Positions 1-9,197 of a stretch of 15,737 bases of DNA are shown piece after piece; the first letter of the stretch is position 1; each line of letters begins with the position of its first letter. The position numbers and the translations under genes were made by a program. This DNA is from Dissophora ornata (taxonomy: Eukaryota > Mortierellomycota > Mortierellomycetes > Mortierellales > Mortierellaceae), in contig MU617331.1 of the NCBI GenBank assembly GCA_025201705.1, positions 1-15,737 on the forward strand. The letters run 5' to 3'. The notes under the pieces were generated by a model. It was not told the DNA's origin. It did not search any database and was given only the letters and a program-made list of their open reading frames with translations.

Positions 1-669
1 GAAGTCAAAAAAAAAAAAAAGAAAAGGTCTAAAAAAAAACAGAAGTCACGTGTCATGACTTCAGTATTTCAATCTTGCCTCAATGCCTCCATCGCCACCA
101 TTTGCTACTTCGCCTTTCGAAATGTGGCCCGCATATTCGAACGCTCGCGAAACACCGCTTCGCCCACGCTTAAGCACCACTCCGCATCTTTGTATGTACT
201 CTTCTGGGAAAAGTGCAACGGAAGACTACTTGGCTTCGCCCATACTTTAGGGGCACTGCACCATATCTACACTACATCTGTGTAAAACCCTCAATCGCAC
301 CTTGTTCCTGCATATGTAACGTCATGCGATGCTCACAAGGCAACCAGTATAAAACACAAACACAGGCAAATAAAAACAAAAGTGTTGTTATCCATACGAT
401 GAATAACCTCGAGTCGCCATGCTCATCGTGGTGACACTGGCCTGGAACGCTTTTGTCTTTACACAAAATATGCAGGAGACATGCCATGTGGTGTGGTACG
501 GTTGATGGAGAGAAGAGAGAGATGGTGGTGGCAAAGGCGTGTTTTGGTATGCGTGTCACCTGACGCTGGGAGCAACACGGATGTGACATCATCGTGCATT
601 GCAGCGCCGCATGGCTGTTTTTTTGTTCTAAAAGGTCTTGCCTAGTCTAGTCTTGACATGTAGTGAACA

Positions 670-704
<35 letters not shown>

Positions 705-1166
705 GACAAGAGTGCACAATTACCACGCAAGGAGGGAAGATGATCAGCACATGAGTCGAACAAAGGACAAGAAAAAAATGAGGCATTTCTTTTTGGTGCT
801 TCTTTTGTTTCTTGACGCTCCCCTTTTTTGCATCTTTGCGTTCGAGTAAAAAAGGATCGGACGCACAAGACTGACCAAACATGCCGCTCACTCTCTGTTT
901 GCGGCTGGCTCGGAGCTTGCAGCCTCTCATTTTCGTCTTGGGAGGCGCGATTTTTTTAACTGGCTGGCGGGGTGGACGGACAAATTTACACAACACAAAA
1001 CATGATCGCACACACGCATATACAGCGCCCATGTATTGTCGCCGTTCGGTATATTCTTCTGTAATCACAATAAGCATTTATGCTATCGTAGCCTCTTCCG
1101 GACCTGCCTCCGTCTGCGTCAAATCCCTCTTTTTTTTCGCTGCTCGGCATGTCAAAAAAATGACAG
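1..1166. other. Intergenic, no supported gene
   Basis: No open frame here has a recognisable domain, a good start context plus splice signals, or coding-like composition. Visible structure: A-rich tracts at 8-40; an inverted repeat at 42-62 (GAAGTCA / TGACTTC arms, 7-nt loop) overlapping a CACGTG E-box core at 47-52; an A30 run at 671-700; and A/T-rich sequence leading to a TATA box at 1167. GAAGTCA also occurs at 1-7. The region may contain the 3' end or promoter of a gene outside the window, but nothing visible proves that. Confidence 0.6.
671..700. repeat. Poly-A homopolymer (A30)
   Basis: Uninterrupted run of 30 A between ...tagtgaacac and gagggacaag. I looked for a target-site duplication on either side that would mark it as a retroposon tail and found none, so it is annotated only as a simple repeat. 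Confidence 0.9.
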
Positions 1167-1174
1167 TATAAATA
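1167..1174 (+). promoter_or_regulatory. TATA box (TATAAATA) within a short inverted repeat
   Basis: A textbook TATAAATA lies between TGACAG (1161-1166) and CTGTCA (1178-1183), which are inverted copies of each other. A further TGTCA lies just upstream at 1150-1154. The expected transcription start, about 30 nt downstream, falls near 1200, just ahead of a GA microsatellite and an ATG in strong context at 1247. Promoter function is inferred from motif and spacing only. Confidence 0.35.
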
Positions 1175-1214
1175 GCGCTGTCAACCCATCCTTTGGCTCG
1201 TGTCTTGTGGGGGA

Positions 1215-1245
1215 TAGAGAGCGAGAGAGAGAGAGAGAGAGAGAA
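1215..1245. repeat. (GA)n microsatellite
   Basis: Nearly pure GA dinucleotide tract with a single GC interruption. It would lie in the 5' leader of any transcript started from the TATA box at 1167. Confidence 0.9.
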
Positions 1246-1246
1246 A

Positions 1247-1483
1247 ATGGCCGATCCCAGGAAAAGGGGGTTGGAGCACAAAGAATATTGTCCGTGTAGA
1301 TCAAATAGTCCAAGAGTGGCAGAAAACGCGTGGATATTTGTTGTTGTGTATAGTTGTGTATACATGCTTGTCAAGAGTAACCGCCACTTTTATTCCCTGC
1401 CTCCTTTTCTTTTTGATTATCATCGACGTATTCAAAGGTTTACTCCCCGCTGCCCTACATTGCATACTTTGAACCATACGTAG
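1247..1483 (+). CDS. Possible small hypothetical protein, 78 aa, one hydrophobic segment
   Basis: This is a weak candidate. The ATG at 1247 has a near-ideal context (gagaaaATGGCC) about 80 bp after a TATAAATA box. The frame runs 78 codons to TAG. The N-terminus is charged (MADPRKRGLEHKEY) with a CPC motif. The middle is hydrophobic (AWIFVVVYSCVYMLV, about residues 34-48), long enough for one membrane segment, and the C-terminus is basic. I do not recognise a family. It could equally be the first exon of a longer spliced gene or chance. The only support is promoter spacing, start context and one hydrophobic run; composition is not clearly coding. Confidence 0.2.
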   Translation: MADPRKRGLEHKEYCPCRSNSPRVAENAWIFVVVYSCVYMLVKSNRHFYSLPPFLFDYHRRIQRFTPRCPTLHTLNHT

Positions 1484-2213
1484 GACCCAGTAAATGGCTG
1501 TTCTCTATTTGCCAGAACTTGGACAGCCCGCCCTTTCTTCCAGAGACTTTTGTTTGCCACTCGGTTTAGATCCATTCCAATTCAGAGCTCAGAGCACCTC
1601 TCTGCTGTCAGCCACACCAACTGGTAGAGCAACCCCCACTGCTTCTGTACCACTTTACTGAATACAATTGGGCATGTATGCGAATTTAGAAGGCGTGAGC
1701 AGCCGCATCTGCAGCATAGAGAGGGCGCACATACGGTGCGTGTACTGGTCCAGATGGTTAGATGGGAAGCGAGCGTGTTGTTGCTGATGTTTCTGCGGGT
1801 AAGTAAAGTTTCTGCCGCCTATCTCTGGGATTTTGTACCGGCCTATGCGTGAGGCAGATGCAAAAGTGTAGGGGAATGAATACAACAGTGGACAGGGGTT
1901 CGGTCCATCTCCTTCCAGTTCTGTCCGCACGAGCGTGTTCCTGAAACCAGCAGTGCCTTGACGTTGTCGAGCTATCACCGATATTCGGCGAGTTCCCGAC
2001 GAGGAATAAGACAACAATAGTCTGAAAGACAACAACAACGACAGCAGTGAACTATTGAAGTTTCTCATCAGTCCCAACAGCAAGCACAGGCTCAACCATT
2101 ATTGTTTTTATTATTTTTTGTTCTCGTTCGCTATTTGCTGCTAGTTTATTGATTTCGCTTTTGATCAATTGAATCCGATCTTTTTCAGCTGCCAGCCAGT
2201 CGCTGTGGTCTTC

Positions 2214-2217
<4 letters not shown>

Positions 2218-2275
<58 letters not shown>
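2218..2275. repeat. Poly-T homopolymer (T58)
   Basis: Fifty-eight consecutive T, the longest homopolymer in the window. It is followed by GTTGTGATG and several GTT units. It lies about 970 bp upstream of the copper-fist start codon. Homopolymers of this length are often mis-sized in assemblies, so the exact count is uncertain. Confidence 0.9.
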
Positions 2276-2276
<1 letters not shown>

Positions 2277-2889
2277 TTGTGATGTTGTTGTTGTTGTTCT
2301 CGCTTCCGTTTTCTCATATCTACCGCTGCCAATTTCCTCCGCCTCGCCTTTCCCCTTCTTTTTTTTCACTTCTTTCCTCCCTCTTTTTCTTTTCAAATTA
2401 CACAGCTCTTTTTTTCCAAGTTTTTCATCTGAACTTCTTGATTCTCACCGTCCTTTCCATAGTCCAGGATCCGACGCTAGACAGCCCTCACTACCGTGTT
2501 CCGCTTCGTTGGTGCCTGTCCAAGGGCCAACCCCCCGTTTGCTAGTTTGCATCTCGGGTTTTTTTTCTAATTCTCACAGTTTGCCACTCGAGCCCTCTGC
2601 TCTGGTCTTCTCGGCGCTGTCCTCTTGCTATCTCTGTACCCCCTACTGCTGCTTTCACCGTCTTTTCTGCCTCCCGACTCTCCGTTGCTGTGCTCGCCCT
2701 GCACTTTCAACATACAACCATAACACACTTTCTCTTTTCACATTTCGTTGTTATTTCATATGCTTCTGTTTACCCTATAGCCCTTTTGCTGCCCCTCTGC
2801 TCCCCTTTGTTCTTCAAAGACGAAAGAACCTCCCCCAAAAGAAAACCCCTGCTACCCTCCACCCCTTGCTCCTAGTCCCTAGTTGGTGT

Positions 2890-2920
2890 TCTCTCTCTCC
2901 CTTTCTCTCTCTCTCTCTCT
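2890..2920. repeat. (CT)n microsatellite
   Basis: CT dinucleotide tract with a CCC interruption, embedded in the polypyrimidine region upstream of the copper-fist gene. Confidence 0.8.
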
Positions 2921-3248
2921 GCCCGCTCATCTTTCTAGCTCTGTCGTTTGCATGTTCAGGAATCAGGCACTGAAAGAAAACAGAAGGTGCAGACTCTAGA
3001 TCACAAGAATAGAAAGACAGGCACACCCAATTCTGCCGCCATCCAGTTTGTCCCCCCACAACACACAACACACTCCATTCAACGCTCCCCGTTCAAAGGC
3101 GCTCCATCCCGAACCAACACTTCCTACAAGTTCCGGAGAGGACTATTACTCCAGTGATACATAATACGGATTGTTATTGTCATTAAAGTGCCTCCGCTCA
3201 CTGTTAAACCAAGAACAACGATCACTTTATAATTGTCCCTCCATCATC

Positions 3249-6200
3249 ATGGTCTTCGTGAACGGCCAGAAGTTTGCATGGTAAGCATCTGATCAGCAAT
3301 CCATGATTTGTGCTGATCGGATCACGTTTGATCATTTTCATTCTCCCCTTGTTGAAAGTGATGTTGGGCCAAGCGATAGACGGTGGGCTTTGCCCTCCTG
3401 ATACACAACATACACGACATGTACATGAAAATGAGCACAAACTGACGGTCGTTCTTTTATCTCTTGACAGTGCCACATGTATCAAGGGTCATCGTTCGAC
3501 AACATGTAACCATGGGTAAATGTCTTCATATATCAAATTGCATGCATTTATACAATGCCCATTGTCCCTCCCTCCCTCCCTCCTTCCTTCCTTCTCGCCC
3601 TCGCTCTCTCGCCCTCTCTCACTGTTTCTCCTGACTGACTTCTTACGTCCTGTTGCCCTCTTGTAAAAAAAAAAAAAAAAATTATACAACAACAGCGAAC
3701 GGCCCTTGCATGAGATCAAGAAGAAAGGCCGCCCCTCGACTCAATGCGCCCACTGCAAAGAGTTGCGCAAGGCGAAGCAAGTTAATGCGCGGTGTATTTG
3801 TGGCCGTGAGGAAGGTACGATACGCACACATGTCGAGGTTGATTTGGAATTCGGAAGTAGGAGGATGATGGTGCTTATTGGGAGCGAGAATCGCCGTAAC
3901 TTATCTCTACCTCATGTAATTGTTATGACTCTGATCACCAGGATCCGCCGCCGTAGCCAACGGCCTGAAACGTGCCAAATCACTCAGCCACGATGGTCGT
4001 CTGTCTGTCCCGGCAGCGATCGGCGGCGAGGACCTCCTCCGGCCCGTCTCGAACCAAGCCCGCAGTCCTCATGACAGCGCGGACGCACACTCGTCCACTG
4101 GAGGTAGACATTCAATCATACACTCTCCCGCTTCCCCTCTCGCGGACTCTCTGCTCGCTTCTCACCGAGGACGGCGAGCGATTGCAGCGAGTAGGGGGAG
4201 TGGGCTGAGGGGAAAAAATATGTGTGCTGATGATGAATAGTGTTCCCCTCTCTGCCTCGGTTTACTTAAACCCATGTTCTCCTTCCAGGTGTCGTCAATT
4301 GCGGTTGCCACGATGGTATGGTCTGCGCCAGCTGTCGCGATCATGCTATTCGCGTCCCCGTCAAGTCCAACAAGGGCTCCCCACATTCAAACTGCACGGT
4401 CCTCAAGGACCATCCCTCCAATCGTCAGCGAAGTACCGCGTCTTTGGATCTTGGCAAATCGGGCATGATGCTCTTTCCTCGAGACTCGACTTCGCCTCTG
4501 TCATTCCCGCCCCACGCTCATGGTGGTCAGTCTGTTCACAGCCCTGACAGTCTCTCCCCTCACGGAATGAACGGAACCGGGATCTATGCCAACGGTACCT
4601 CTCCTCTGCTGGTCCAGACACTCTCTCCATCTGGAAGCAACGGATGTGATCACTCGCCGTCATCGTCATCCATGGGTCCTCACGGCCAAATGCAGTCCAG
4701 CCTCTGCTTTGACTATGCCAGCTCATCCGATTACGACAGTGACCACTACCCTACCACCTCTTACTCGTACTTCCCCGAGACCTTGACCAGCTACCCTGTA
4801 AGCAATGCCTCGGACGATATGGACGATATGGACTTGCAGCGCGCCGCTGATTCCAAGAAGATCATGGACGGCATCATGAACGGAACCACGACCCTGAACC
4901 CTATGGAGAGCGCTTCCGCTGATGAGATCCGAATGCTCTACTCTGCCCTGTCGAGCTTCTCAGCGGCCTCGCCCCCTGCAATGCCCACGCCCCCCACTCG
5001 ATCCTACTCCTCGCCTGTCCCTACCACCAACGGTACCGTTCCTGCCAAACAGGTCTTTACTGCAGCCTCGTCCACGAAGAAGGCATACGGCGGCTCCGGA
5101 AAGGCTGCCGACCCTGCCTCACCCGTGTCGTCGGTCCTGTCTCATTCGCCTTCTGCAGGCAGAAGCGAATTCGGCGAGGACGAATCGAGCATCAAAACAG
5201 AGGGCTGCGGATGTGCTATCTCTCCCAACATGTGCTGTTGTGGTGAGCGTTGCGCCTGCCCTGGATGCCTTGCCTTCCCCAACAACTGGAATATGTTGGA
5301 TATGCAGTCGACCTCGGAGGGACCCAATCAAGCGACTTCCAATTCCAACTCTGACAAAAGTGGGAACATGGCAGTCGTGGACGGCATGTCAATGATGAAC
5401 CATGCCAACGCCAATGGTAACTTGAGTGCGCCCCAGGCTCTGAATTCGAGCGCGAACTTGAACCTGCTCCAGAGCAATGGCCAAGCTGGTGCAGGCTCCT
5501 CGGACTTTGATGTCCGCCAAGCTTTGAAGCAAGAGTTTAGTGGCCTGGGACCCTCCGGTTTGCAGACTGCCCAGATGCAGCACCCAACGCATATTGGCGA
5601 CGACGGTGTCCTGATCTGTGGTTGCGGCTGTGGTCGTCCAACTGTAGACTGCGCCGAGTGCTTCCGCGACATATGCCAGTTCGCGAGCGAGTACCAGGCC
5701 AAGATGTTGAAGGACGACCTTGATTTTGGCGCCCCATTGCGCCGAGATGCTGGAAATAATCGAGCAGAACTTGGTCTTCCCATGAATATGGCCATGAATC
5801 TGAGTTCAAGTATGGACATGGACATGAACATGAGCAACCTCGATACCTCCAACTTTAGTCAGGCTCCGGCCATGCCGCAGACCATGAGTTTGTTGTCGAT
5901 GCAAAACCAGCGGTCGAACAGCAGTCCCGTGAATTCGCCAGCTTACGAGCAGCAGCAACAACAGCAGGTCAGCAATCCTTTGCAGAAGCAGCTACAGACC
6001 TCGATGCAGCTGACTCAACAGATGCACCAGAGACTGAGCCTGAGAAGCCGTTTCCAGGCGGGAGAAGTGGCGGATCAGAAACTGCCGATGCAGTTGATGG
6101 GACAAGAGCAGCAGCAGCAGCGGTTTGTCCAGCACGGCGAAGATTCGCAAGTTGGCGATTCTTTGCTGAAACAGCAGCAGAACTCAATGCAGCTTGAACA

Positions 6201-6438
6201 GCAGATGCGACAGAGACAGAACCTGAGGCTCCATTTCCGGGAAGGAATGGAGGAAGATGCCAAGTTGCAGATGCATTTGATGGAACACGAGCAGATGCAA
6301 CTCCAGCAGCTGCAACAGTCGATGCCTCACTTGAACCCTCTCCAGCTGGAGTTTCTGGACGATCAAGACTGGAGCTTTGTGAATGAGATTAGGATGGACG
6401 GCTCAGATGTGAACATGAATGGCCCGCCACGTTCATGA
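3249..6438 (+). CDS. Copper-fist transcription factor (Mac1/Cuf1/GRISEA/Ace1 family), 835 aa, five exons
   Basis: Exons read as 3249-3280, 3471-3515, 3696-3814, 3942-4103 and 4289-6438, all with GT-AG introns, giving an unbroken 835-codon frame. Residues 1-61 form a copper-fist DNA-binding domain. The Zn ligands C11, C14, C23 and H25 sit at the same positions as in Ace1 and Amt1, followed by KGRP (36-39, minor-groove hook) and C43-x2-C46 with C59-x-C61 (Cu cluster). Three more Cys clusters follow: 124-135 (CxCx5CxxC), 426-446 (containing CxCx3CxCx2C at 435-446, like the copper-sensing motif of Cuf1/Mac1) and 563-582. Residues 618-634 hold seven Met, and the C-terminus is Gln-rich with a tandem duplication. 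The start is fixed by the conserved MVxxNGxKxAC opening. Family knowledge says such nuclear regulators bind copper and control copper uptake or detoxification genes. Which role applies is not decidable here, although the Cys-motif layout favours the copper-uptake (Mac1/Cuf1) type. Confidence 0.93.
3287..3322 (+). other. 12-bp hairpin just inside copper-fist intron 1
   Basis: The arm at 3287-3298 pairs with 3311-3322 (11 Watson-Crick pairs plus one G-U) around a 12-nt loop. It begins 6 nt after the intron's GT. In the pre-mRNA it would sit beside the 5' splice site. A regulatory role is inference. Confidence 0.4.
3565..3681. repeat. Polypyrimidine microsatellite and A17 run in copper-fist intron 2
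   Basis: The intron 3516-3695 holds CCCT and CCTT repeat units (about 3565-3600) grading into CT-rich sequence to about 3660, then 17 consecutive A (3665-3681) only 14 nt before the acceptor AG at 3694-3695. The usual pyrimidine tract is therefore displaced upstream by a purine run. Confidence 0.75.
5980..6309 (+). repeat. Internal tandem duplication in the Gln-rich C-terminus of the copper-fist protein
   Basis: Two in-frame units, 5980-6126 and 6163-6309, are offset by 61 codons. They share the skeleton L-x-K-Q-x-Q-x-S-M-Q-L-x-Q-Q-M-x-Q-R, then LR-x-x-F and later DxKLxMxLMxxEQ. The second unit has diverged at roughly half its positions, so the duplication is not recent. Amphipathic Gln/Leu/Met-rich repeats like this suggest an activation or coiled-coil oligomerisation segment, which is inference. 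Confidence 0.75.
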
Positions 6439-8576
6439 CCCATGTGGGTCAAATATCCAGTCTCATCGTACATAGCTACCGAATCCACCATTGCCCGCCT
6501 TGCTGACTCATGCAAGTAATATCTTGTCAAATATCTCTTCTCGGTTTCTTTCTAATTCACCTTTCTTTACTACATTCGCTTTGCCTCGGCTGCACAGGAA
6601 ATATCCCCTCTCCCCACCCCCCACCATTCTGTTATTGATGTCTTCCTCTCTCCTCATGTTTCTCTGCCCCTTTCAAACATTCTGCTTCAACTACAAGGGC
6701 TGTTTACTGTGTACTGTGTATATTACATCTCTTCTGTAGTCCTCCACGCCTTCACGCAACCACCAAAAAAAAAAAAGAGAAATATCTCGCCTTTGTTATG
6801 GATCCCCCTACCTCTCCACTCCTTATCTTCCTTTCTCCGACACTCGACCCTTACTCATAAATCCCGTCTTCTCTCTTCCACTCGTCCCATTTACCGATTT
6901 TACAAAGATATGCACTATGTTGAACCCATAGCAGTTCCTTGATACCTGTGGTGCAATAACATGCATGCATGTCACGAATAGAAGAAAAAAAATACCACGA
7001 TCTGTTGTCGACATGTCAGAAGAATGTGCTTGTGAATATCATGCGCACGTGTCCCTTAATTTCCTTATAAGTTTATTTGTGGTGCAAGACCCAGCACCGC
7101 AGAGGCAATGGCCACCAAACCTTAATACTGCGTTTGCCTGAACTCTCTTTGGAATACGCGCTGGGACGCGCACATGGCTGCTCCCAACTTTGCTCTCTCG
7201 CTCTCTTCTCCGGCGCCGTGCTTTTGGGTATCCTTGTTGATCCTCGGATGGCACCGCACCCTCCGTCTACCGGGCAAGAGGAGACTCCGTATAAGGGCAT
7301 GAGGAGACCCTATTTTTATAGAGATTTTTCTCTGGCGACTTTATTGTCAATAATGTAACAGCCATCATTGTTCTAGAGTGTGACAAAATGGCGTAGAAGG
7401 GAAATATTAATAGACTTGTGACGATTTCCATTTTTCGCGGGTACCCTGGCCAGATTGAGGAGGCGAACTGCACAAACATGACATCTGGCACATTTCAATC
7501 ATGCATCTCTTTTTTTTTTACTGTCCCTAACGCTTGGGCTGTATGTGTATGTACATGAAATTACAATGTACCACACGGGTCAAATATGATACATGCCCAG
7601 CAGGGCCGTTGACCGACCCGCAACGACGTATTGTACAAGGCAACAATAGAGACGGCGCATACTAAGTCCAACATGTAACTTTCTTGACCGTTTGGCCAAT
7701 GGGGGCACCAGCTCCGTCCTGGCGATATCATATTACTAATTGAACGAGGAATGAAAAATGAATTGAGAGCTCCTAAAAAATTAATAGCCATATGATTTTT
7801 TTGGCAGAGATTGGAGAAATCCATCGTCGTGTGAGAGGCGGAAGGGGTTTGGTCCGACTATTCTGAGCATTATTGGACTTTGGAATGTTGCTGCCCAACC
7901 TTCTTTTCTTGCTCAACCTAGCGCTCAGGCAATGCTTTTGACAGTGCATTGCCATTAGCAGTGCATTACGTATTATATACTCCAACACATTCCGTCGGCA
8001 GGTTTGTCTTTGAAAAGCTAAATGCAAGACGTGTTCCATTTTTTGTTCTCACTCTGTCGCCCGACGGTTGAAGCAAAAGGCTTCAGGTTTGAAAATGTGT
8101 AGAAGCGCAGAGACATACGGAGATAATTACCGCGGCAATAAACAAACAGCACCAACAACAAAAACTCTTTGTTTTTAGCAAGTTTGGGCAAGGAGAGAGT
8201 GAAACTTGAACACAAATGCAAATACATGGAGATTTGTGTCCAATTGTTTATGAACAAGTGTCTAAGGGCGCATTTTTTTCTACAATGTCGTCCAATGGTG
8301 GACGGGTGAACTGGGATGCTCACTTGTTGTGTTGTTTGATCCGTTCGACACCTGCTGAATAGCAATACGAACAGAAAAAAAACAGGGCAGTTGAATAGAG
8401 AGACACCGATACACCCGACTTCAAGTACATGGGTGCTTTAATTGCTTTTCGCTTCGCCTCCCTAGCCTTCGCTTCATGTGTCTGCTTTCACGAGAAAACA
8501 ATAAGAAACGCTTGTACATAGTCAAGAGGCGCTATCGCATAACCTCACGGTATTTTACTGCACACCTTTCAAGCAA
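6439..8576. other. Intergenic, about 2.1 kb, no supported gene
   Basis: It starts with the copper-fist 3' UTR: a hairpin spans the stop codon (6436-6451) and a C+T-rich stretch runs to about 6900. Further along are an A11 run near 6765, a perfect 14-bp palindrome ACATGCATGCATGT at 6959-6972, a TATAAG-type site at 7066 and a small ORF at 7174-7302 (42 codons) that I do not call. The stretch 7330-8570 is A/T-rich with no coding-like frame and no RNA gene I can recognise. Confidence 0.55.
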
Positions 8577-8582
8577 TATAAG
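8577..8582 (+). promoter_or_regulatory. TATA box of the Ser/Thr-rich protein gene
   Basis: TATAAG lies 128 bp upstream of the ATG at 8705. A start about 30 nt downstream would give a leader of roughly 95 nt that is C/T- then A/C-rich and free of ATG. Motif and spacing only. Confidence 0.45.
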
Positions 8583-8704
8583 AAGACCTCCTCCAACCCC
8601 CCTTCCCTTCTTTTTCTTTCACTACAACATCAATCCTCTCACTCGCACCACACTAAACACCACATCCTCCTTATCCTAAACCTATAAACCAACAAATCCC
8701 AACC

Positions 8705-9031
8705 ATGAAGTTCTCCGTCTACATCGTTGCCGCCGTCCTCTTGGCCAGCAGTGCCATGGCTGCCACCACCACCACCACCTCGCACAAGGCAACTACTACT
8801 CACTCTGAAACAACTACCCACTCTGGAACAGCTACCGCTACCGGAACCGAAACCGTTACCACTTCTGCCTCTACAAGCGCATCAGCCAGCACCACGGAGT
8901 CTGCCGGAACCACATCCTCCTCTGCCACTCCTTCGCCCACGACCTCCAAGCCTTCAAGCGGAAACGTCTTGACCGCCAACTCGTTCGTTGCCGCTGCTGG
9001 ATTGGTCGCAGCCATGGCCATCGGCTTCTAA
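8705..9031 (+). CDS. Small secreted Ser/Thr-rich GPI-anchored cell-surface protein, 108 aa
   Basis: Single-exon frame with a good start context (caaccATGAAG). Residues 1-19 are a classic signal peptide (MKFSVYIVAAVLLASSAMA, ending in the AMA cleavage motif). Residues 20 to about 83 are almost entirely Thr, Ser and Ala with imperfect repeats (TTHSE / TTHSG, TATATG), an obvious O-mannosylation substrate. The end has the build of a GPI signal: small residues near SSGN, a short spacer, then a hydrophobic tail (FVAAAGLVAAMAIGF) reaching the C-terminus. No catalytic domain or Cys is present, so it is probably a structural mucin-like protein of the wall or plasma membrane surface. It does not match a family I can name. 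Third-position C and G dominate its codons, consistent with a well-expressed real gene. Confidence 0.82.
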   Translation: MKFSVYIVAAVLLASSAMAATTTTTSHKATTTHSETTTHSGTATATGTETVTTSASTSASASTTESAGTTSSSATPSPTTSKPSSGNVLTANSFVAAAGLVAAMAIGF

Positions 9032-9191
9032 GCATCAAACCCCCTCTCCCCTCTATCATTTTTCGGACAAGAACATGTCACCATTGTTGTCGGCTAGAGA
9101 AAAAAACATGAACAAAACAATGGGATGTAATAATAACAAATGGAGGTGCTTCTCCGCTCCTTGACACGTTCTTTTAATTACACTCTATCCT

Positions 9192-9197
9192 AATAAA
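9192..9197 (+). terminator. Polyadenylation signal AATAAA
   Basis: AATAAA inside taataaataaaa, 161 nt after the stop codon of the Ser/Thr-rich protein gene. Hexamer match only. Confidence 0.4.

Larger units (their letters stand above)
1484..3248 (+). promoter_or_regulatory. Long pyrimidine-rich upstream region and leader of the copper-fist gene
   Basis: About 1.76 kb without a convincing gene. From about 2280 to 3100 the + strand is strongly C+T-rich, as is common in promoters and 5' leaders of Mucoromycota genes. It contains the T58 run (2218-2275), a GTT-repeat patch just after it, and a CT microsatellite at about 2890-2920. The stretch 3120-3248 is less biased and probably transcribed leader, ending in catcatcATGGTC at the start codon. 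I could not place a TATA box or transcription start with confidence. A 146-codon minus-strand frame (1655-2095) has no recognisable domain and is not called. Confidence 0.4.

Noticed and set aside
671..700. A30 run as a retroposon tail
   Set aside because: No direct repeats flank it and no element body is recognisable.
1762..2030. ATG at 1762 leading to a consensus-like GTAAGT donor at 1799, with possible acceptors near 1900
   Set aside because: The only open continuation ends after about 40 unremarkable residues and matches no family, so it is probably chance.
1655..2095. 146-codon minus-strand open frame with a Leu/Ser-rich N-terminus
   Set aside because: No recognisable domain, the sequence resembles translated low-complexity upstream DNA, and there is no promoter or splice support.
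2052..2396. Minus-strand frame rich in Lys
   Set aside because: It is created by translating the T58 run and flanking simple sequence.
5328..5852. 174-codon minus-strand frame inside the copper-fist exon 5
   Set aside because: Antisense shadow of a well-supported coding exon with no domain of its own.
8338..8352. Second tRNA-B-box-like GTTCGACACC
   Set aside because: No cloverleaf can be folded around it and there is no A box upstream.
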